A model generated the notes under the pieces. The model saw only the letters and a list, made by a program, of their open reading frames with translations, was not told the DNA's origin and made no database searches. From an uncultured Clostridia bacterium (GTDB lineage Bacteria; Bacillota; Clostridia; RUG12999): a DNA stretch of 23,644 nucleotides. Positions 22,253 to 23,644 of the stretch are shown piece by piece. The stretch covers positions 1-23,644 of the forward strand of contig CALLNG010000049.1 of the NCBI GenBank assembly GCA_938005345.1. Direction: 5' to 3'. The translations under genes were made by a program, and so were the position numbers. Positions within the stretch are counted from its first letter, which is position 1. The number at the start of each line of letters is the position of its first letter.

Positions 22253-22558
22253 CTATTCTTTCTTCCTTTCCCCATAGCTGCAAAAATCATCTGCAAATGG
22301 ATAAAATTCGCCACCATAATTCATTTCTTTTTCTCCGCACATACAAATACCTTGTGTCTCTAAGCTATTTTTAGCGTTAAAGTATACACAATCTCTACAC
22401 CTCACCACAGGCACAGCGTCTACAGTAGGACAATCCATAATTGCGTCTCCTACTTGAAACAACGCGGTTAATCCGTTGACATATTTATCTTTTTTACAGT
22501 ATTCAATCATTCTTTGAAGTTTTTCCAAAATTTTATCCGCATCAATCAACCTTGCCAT
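22253..22558 (-). CDS. small zinc-ribbon-like phage protein, paralogue 3 (101 aa)
   Basis: The ATG follows GAGGTGA at good spacing. It opens with MARLIDADKILEKLQ and contains CPTVDAVPVVRCRDCVYF, then further Cys (GICMCGEK, DDFCSYG). The N-terminal IDADK motif and the P-(T/A)-D-(V/A)-(A/V)-PV hinge are shared with the genes at 22570-22857 and 23068-23382, so the three form one family. The Cys pattern suggests one bound zinc. Such proteins are frequent in Firmicute phages, but their role is unknown. Confidence 0.8.
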   Translation of the reverse strand: MARLIDADKILEKLQRMIEYCKKDKYVNGLTALFQVGDAIMDCPTVDAVPVVRCRDCVYFNAKNSLETQGICMCGEKEMNYGGEFYPFADDFCSYGERKKE

Positions 22559-22569
22559 AATTCATCACC

Positions 22570-22857
22570 TCACAAATCCATTTTTGCTCCACAGTGGGGG
22601 CAGTAGTTTGGATGACATTCGGGATTAAACCATATTTCATTACAATTTGAACAAATTAAATGTGTCACCATCTCATACGGTTCCATCAAGATAGGTTCGT
22701 AATAATCCACCCCATCTACCCACTTCCCATGCTTCACAGGTGCTACATCCAAAGTTGGCGCGGCTGTGATGAATTGACTGGCTACCATTTTCAGTCCCAT
22801 ATTCTCATTCAGCACTATTTCATATTCAAGTAATTTATCAGCGTCAATCGGTCTCAT
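22570..22857 (-). CDS. small zinc-ribbon phage protein, paralogue 2 (95 aa)
   Basis: The ATG has AGGAGG nine bases upstream, and the gene overlaps the end of the preceding one by 14 bases. It opens with MRPIDADKLLEYEI, has the hinge LDVAPVKHGKW near residues 36-46, and a C-terminal zinc ribbon, ICSNCNEIWF then PNYCPHCGAKMDL: two CxxC knuckles. The hinge and the CPxCGAKMD end are nearly identical to those of the gene at 23068-23382. It probably binds nucleic acid or protein through the ribbon; no function is established. Confidence 0.85.
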   Translation of the reverse strand: MRPIDADKLLEYEIVLNENMGLKMVASQFITAAPTLDVAPVKHGKWVDGVDYYEPILMEPYEMVTHLICSNCNEIWFNPECHPNYCPHCGAKMDL

Positions 22858-23071
22858 TTACTATTTCCTCCTTCGGAAAATCCTCAATATTCACTAAGTA
22901 CCACACAAACCGCCAAATAAAATGTTTGAATTTCCTATACTCTTTTTGGGGTGAGCCTTTTAAAAGTTTTCTCACGAGATACCATTTTCCAAACACATGC
23001 CGAACTACGCAATACTCTTGTATCTCTTGGAATGTCCTTTTCCATTTGTATCTTACAGGAATGATTATCAT
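22844..23071 (-). CDS. small basic protein of unknown function (75 aa)
   Basis: The ORF extends upstream to 23116, but the ATG at 23071 has AGAGG seven bases before it and overlaps the stop of the previous gene as ATGA, the usual coupled arrangement. The 75-residue product (MIIIPVRYKWKRTFQEIQEY) is basic and aromatic-rich, with a segment FKHFIWRFVWYLVN that may pack as an amphipathic or membrane-associated helix. It has no Cys knuckles, so it is not a member of the surrounding zinc-ribbon family. Not recognised. Confidence 0.7.
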   Translation of the reverse strand: MIIIPVRYKWKRTFQEIQEYCVVRHVFGKWYLVRKLLKGSPQKEYRKFKHFIWRFVWYLVNIEDFPKEEIVNETD

Positions 23072-23382
23072 TCGCTTTCCTCTTTCCCGTCCATTTTTGC
23101 GCCGCACCTCGGACAAAATGGCGTAATATAGTCCATTGGATATAAACAGTTAGAACATTCGTAATCATCCATTATTGTTTTTAGCCACATTCCATGCTTC
23201 ACAGGAGCTACATCTGCGCCGGGTGTGCTTTCCATCTTGCCGCGGATATAATCGCAAGCATCGCTCCATCCCTCGTTATACTTGCTGTAAGTTTCCGGTG
23301 TGCCGAATTTCTTATATGGATGCTCGTCCTCCGCATAGCTGGAAATCGCGACAGCGGCTTCCCTATCAATGTACTCACCCAT
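23068..23382 (-). CDS. small zinc-ribbon phage protein, paralogue 1 (104 aa)
   Basis: The ATG at 23382 has AGGAGG seven bases upstream; a GTG six bases earlier is too close to that site. The start overlaps the end of the preceding gene by eight bases. It begins MGEYIDREAAVAISSYAEDE, contains ADVAPVKHGMW near residue 60 and ends with a zinc ribbon, ECSNCLYP then FCPRCGAKMDG. The long N-terminal helix-like region (FGTPETYSKYNEGWSDACDY) is typical of the family. Function unknown. Confidence 0.85.
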   Translation of the reverse strand: MGEYIDREAAVAISSYAEDEHPYKKFGTPETYSKYNEGWSDACDYIRGKMESTPGADVAPVKHGMWLKTIMDDYECSNCLYPMDYITPFCPRCGAKMDGKEESE

Positions 23383-23575
23383 TCTCACCCCTCCTAATCA
23401 TATCACTTTTTTCTTCCTCCATAGGGCAATCACTCCGTCTATAATCATAATTCGATGCTGTTTCTGCATCATAATCATCTCTAATGAGTCCGTAACACTT
23501 TTGGTCTTTATATAATTGACAATCTACGCACCCTTCTGGCAATCTATCTACAATTATTTTATTTATTACAATCAT
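23375..23575 (-). CDS. small Cys-containing phage protein (66 aa)
   Basis: The ATG at 23575 has GGAGG seven bases upstream; the TTG at 23581 abuts that site. The product has CVDCQLYKDQKC near residues 16-27 and a final SDCPME, four Cys that could hold one metal ion. It overlaps both neighbours slightly, showing a tight operon. Not recognised beyond being a typical small phage-type protein. Confidence 0.75.
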   Translation of the reverse strand: MIVINKIIVDRLPEGCVDCQLYKDQKCYGLIRDDYDAETASNYDYRRSDCPMEEEKSDMIRRGENG

Positions 23576-23644
23576 TCTCAATCCTCCGATTCCATTTTTC
23601 TTTGGCTATTTTGTACGCCATTTCATACGCTTCCTCTTCACTTT
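23559..23644 (-). CDS. C-terminal end of a protein cut by the right window edge
   Basis: An open frame enters from the right edge and stops at TAA (23561-23559). The visible 27 residues (SEEEAYEMAYKIAKEKWNRR, then IENDCNK) form a charged helix. Its end overlaps the start of the next gene by 17 bases, matching the dense packing of this operon. The N-terminus and function are outside the window. Confidence 0.55.
   Translation of the reverse strand, partial: SEEEAYEMAYKIAKEKWNRRIENDCNK

Noticed and set aside
22129..22317. 62-codon ORF overlapping the zinc-ribbon gene end
   Set aside because: It starts deep in the preceding gene with no RBS. The 44-codon frame in the same stretch is more protein-like, though neither is certain.
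1..23644. CRISPR arrays, tRNA genes, insertion sequences or integrase
   Set aside because: I saw no regularly spaced direct repeats, cloverleaf-like sequences, transposase ORFs or recombinase motifs.

Overview
The window is the late (virion) region of a tailed phage or prophage of a low- to medium-GC Firmicute, probably a gut clostridium. The signs are strong AGGAGG-type ribosome binding sites, a RinA-like late activator, small zinc-ribbon phage proteins and clostridial-type virion proteins. Apart from one tiny gene, every gene reads right to left on the minus strand, packed with short gaps or ATGA/TAATG-type overlaps. No integrase, lysis or replication gene is visible, so lysogeny cannot be decided here.

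Right part (23644 to 21490): a run of very small genes. There is a partial gene at the edge, a small Cys protein, three related zinc-ribbon-like proteins with a basic protein between two of them, a 44-residue ORF, a 48-residue coiled-coil protein, and a RinA/ArpU-like late transcription regulator. A 262-base gap (21489-21228) follows. It holds a GC-rich hairpin, a candidate late -10 and a strong intrinsic terminator just ahead of the small terminase gene.

Middle part (21227 to 11928): small terminase, a tail nozzle/propeller-like protein, a coiled-coil tail appendage protein, a P22-type portal, a small virion protein, a scaffold, an N4-gp56-type major capsid protein, a strong terminator, and then the large terminase. 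The large terminase is thus almost 8 kb from its small subunit and behind the capsid gene, which is unusual. Between the appendage and portal genes sits a self-contained cassette of about 300 bases. It has a 20-codon membrane peptide gene on the plus strand with its own promoter and a near-perfect RBS. Facing it is a perfect consensus minus-strand promoter whose transcript would be antisense to the peptide mRNA. This is the layout of a type I toxin-antitoxin (or moron) unit.

Left part (11914 to 1): an internal virion protein of 614 residues, a giant 2667-residue polyvalent protein, a head-tail adaptor, and a tail fibre that runs off the left edge. The giant protein has an ADP-ribosyltransferase domain, an HExxH metallopeptidase domain and two RelE/barnase-like domains, and was probably ejected into the host with the DNA. 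Inside its gene, exactly in the low-complexity linker between transferase and peptidase, lies a second ORF in the +1 frame. That ORF has its own AGGAGG site and encodes an 89-residue, protein-like helical product: a candidate overlapping gene, conceivably an immunity partner.

The gene set (portal, adaptor, nozzle-like protein, fibre, ejection proteins, no tape measure or major tail protein) indicates a short-tailed, podovirus-like particle. Identifications rest on reading motifs by eye; no database search was possible.
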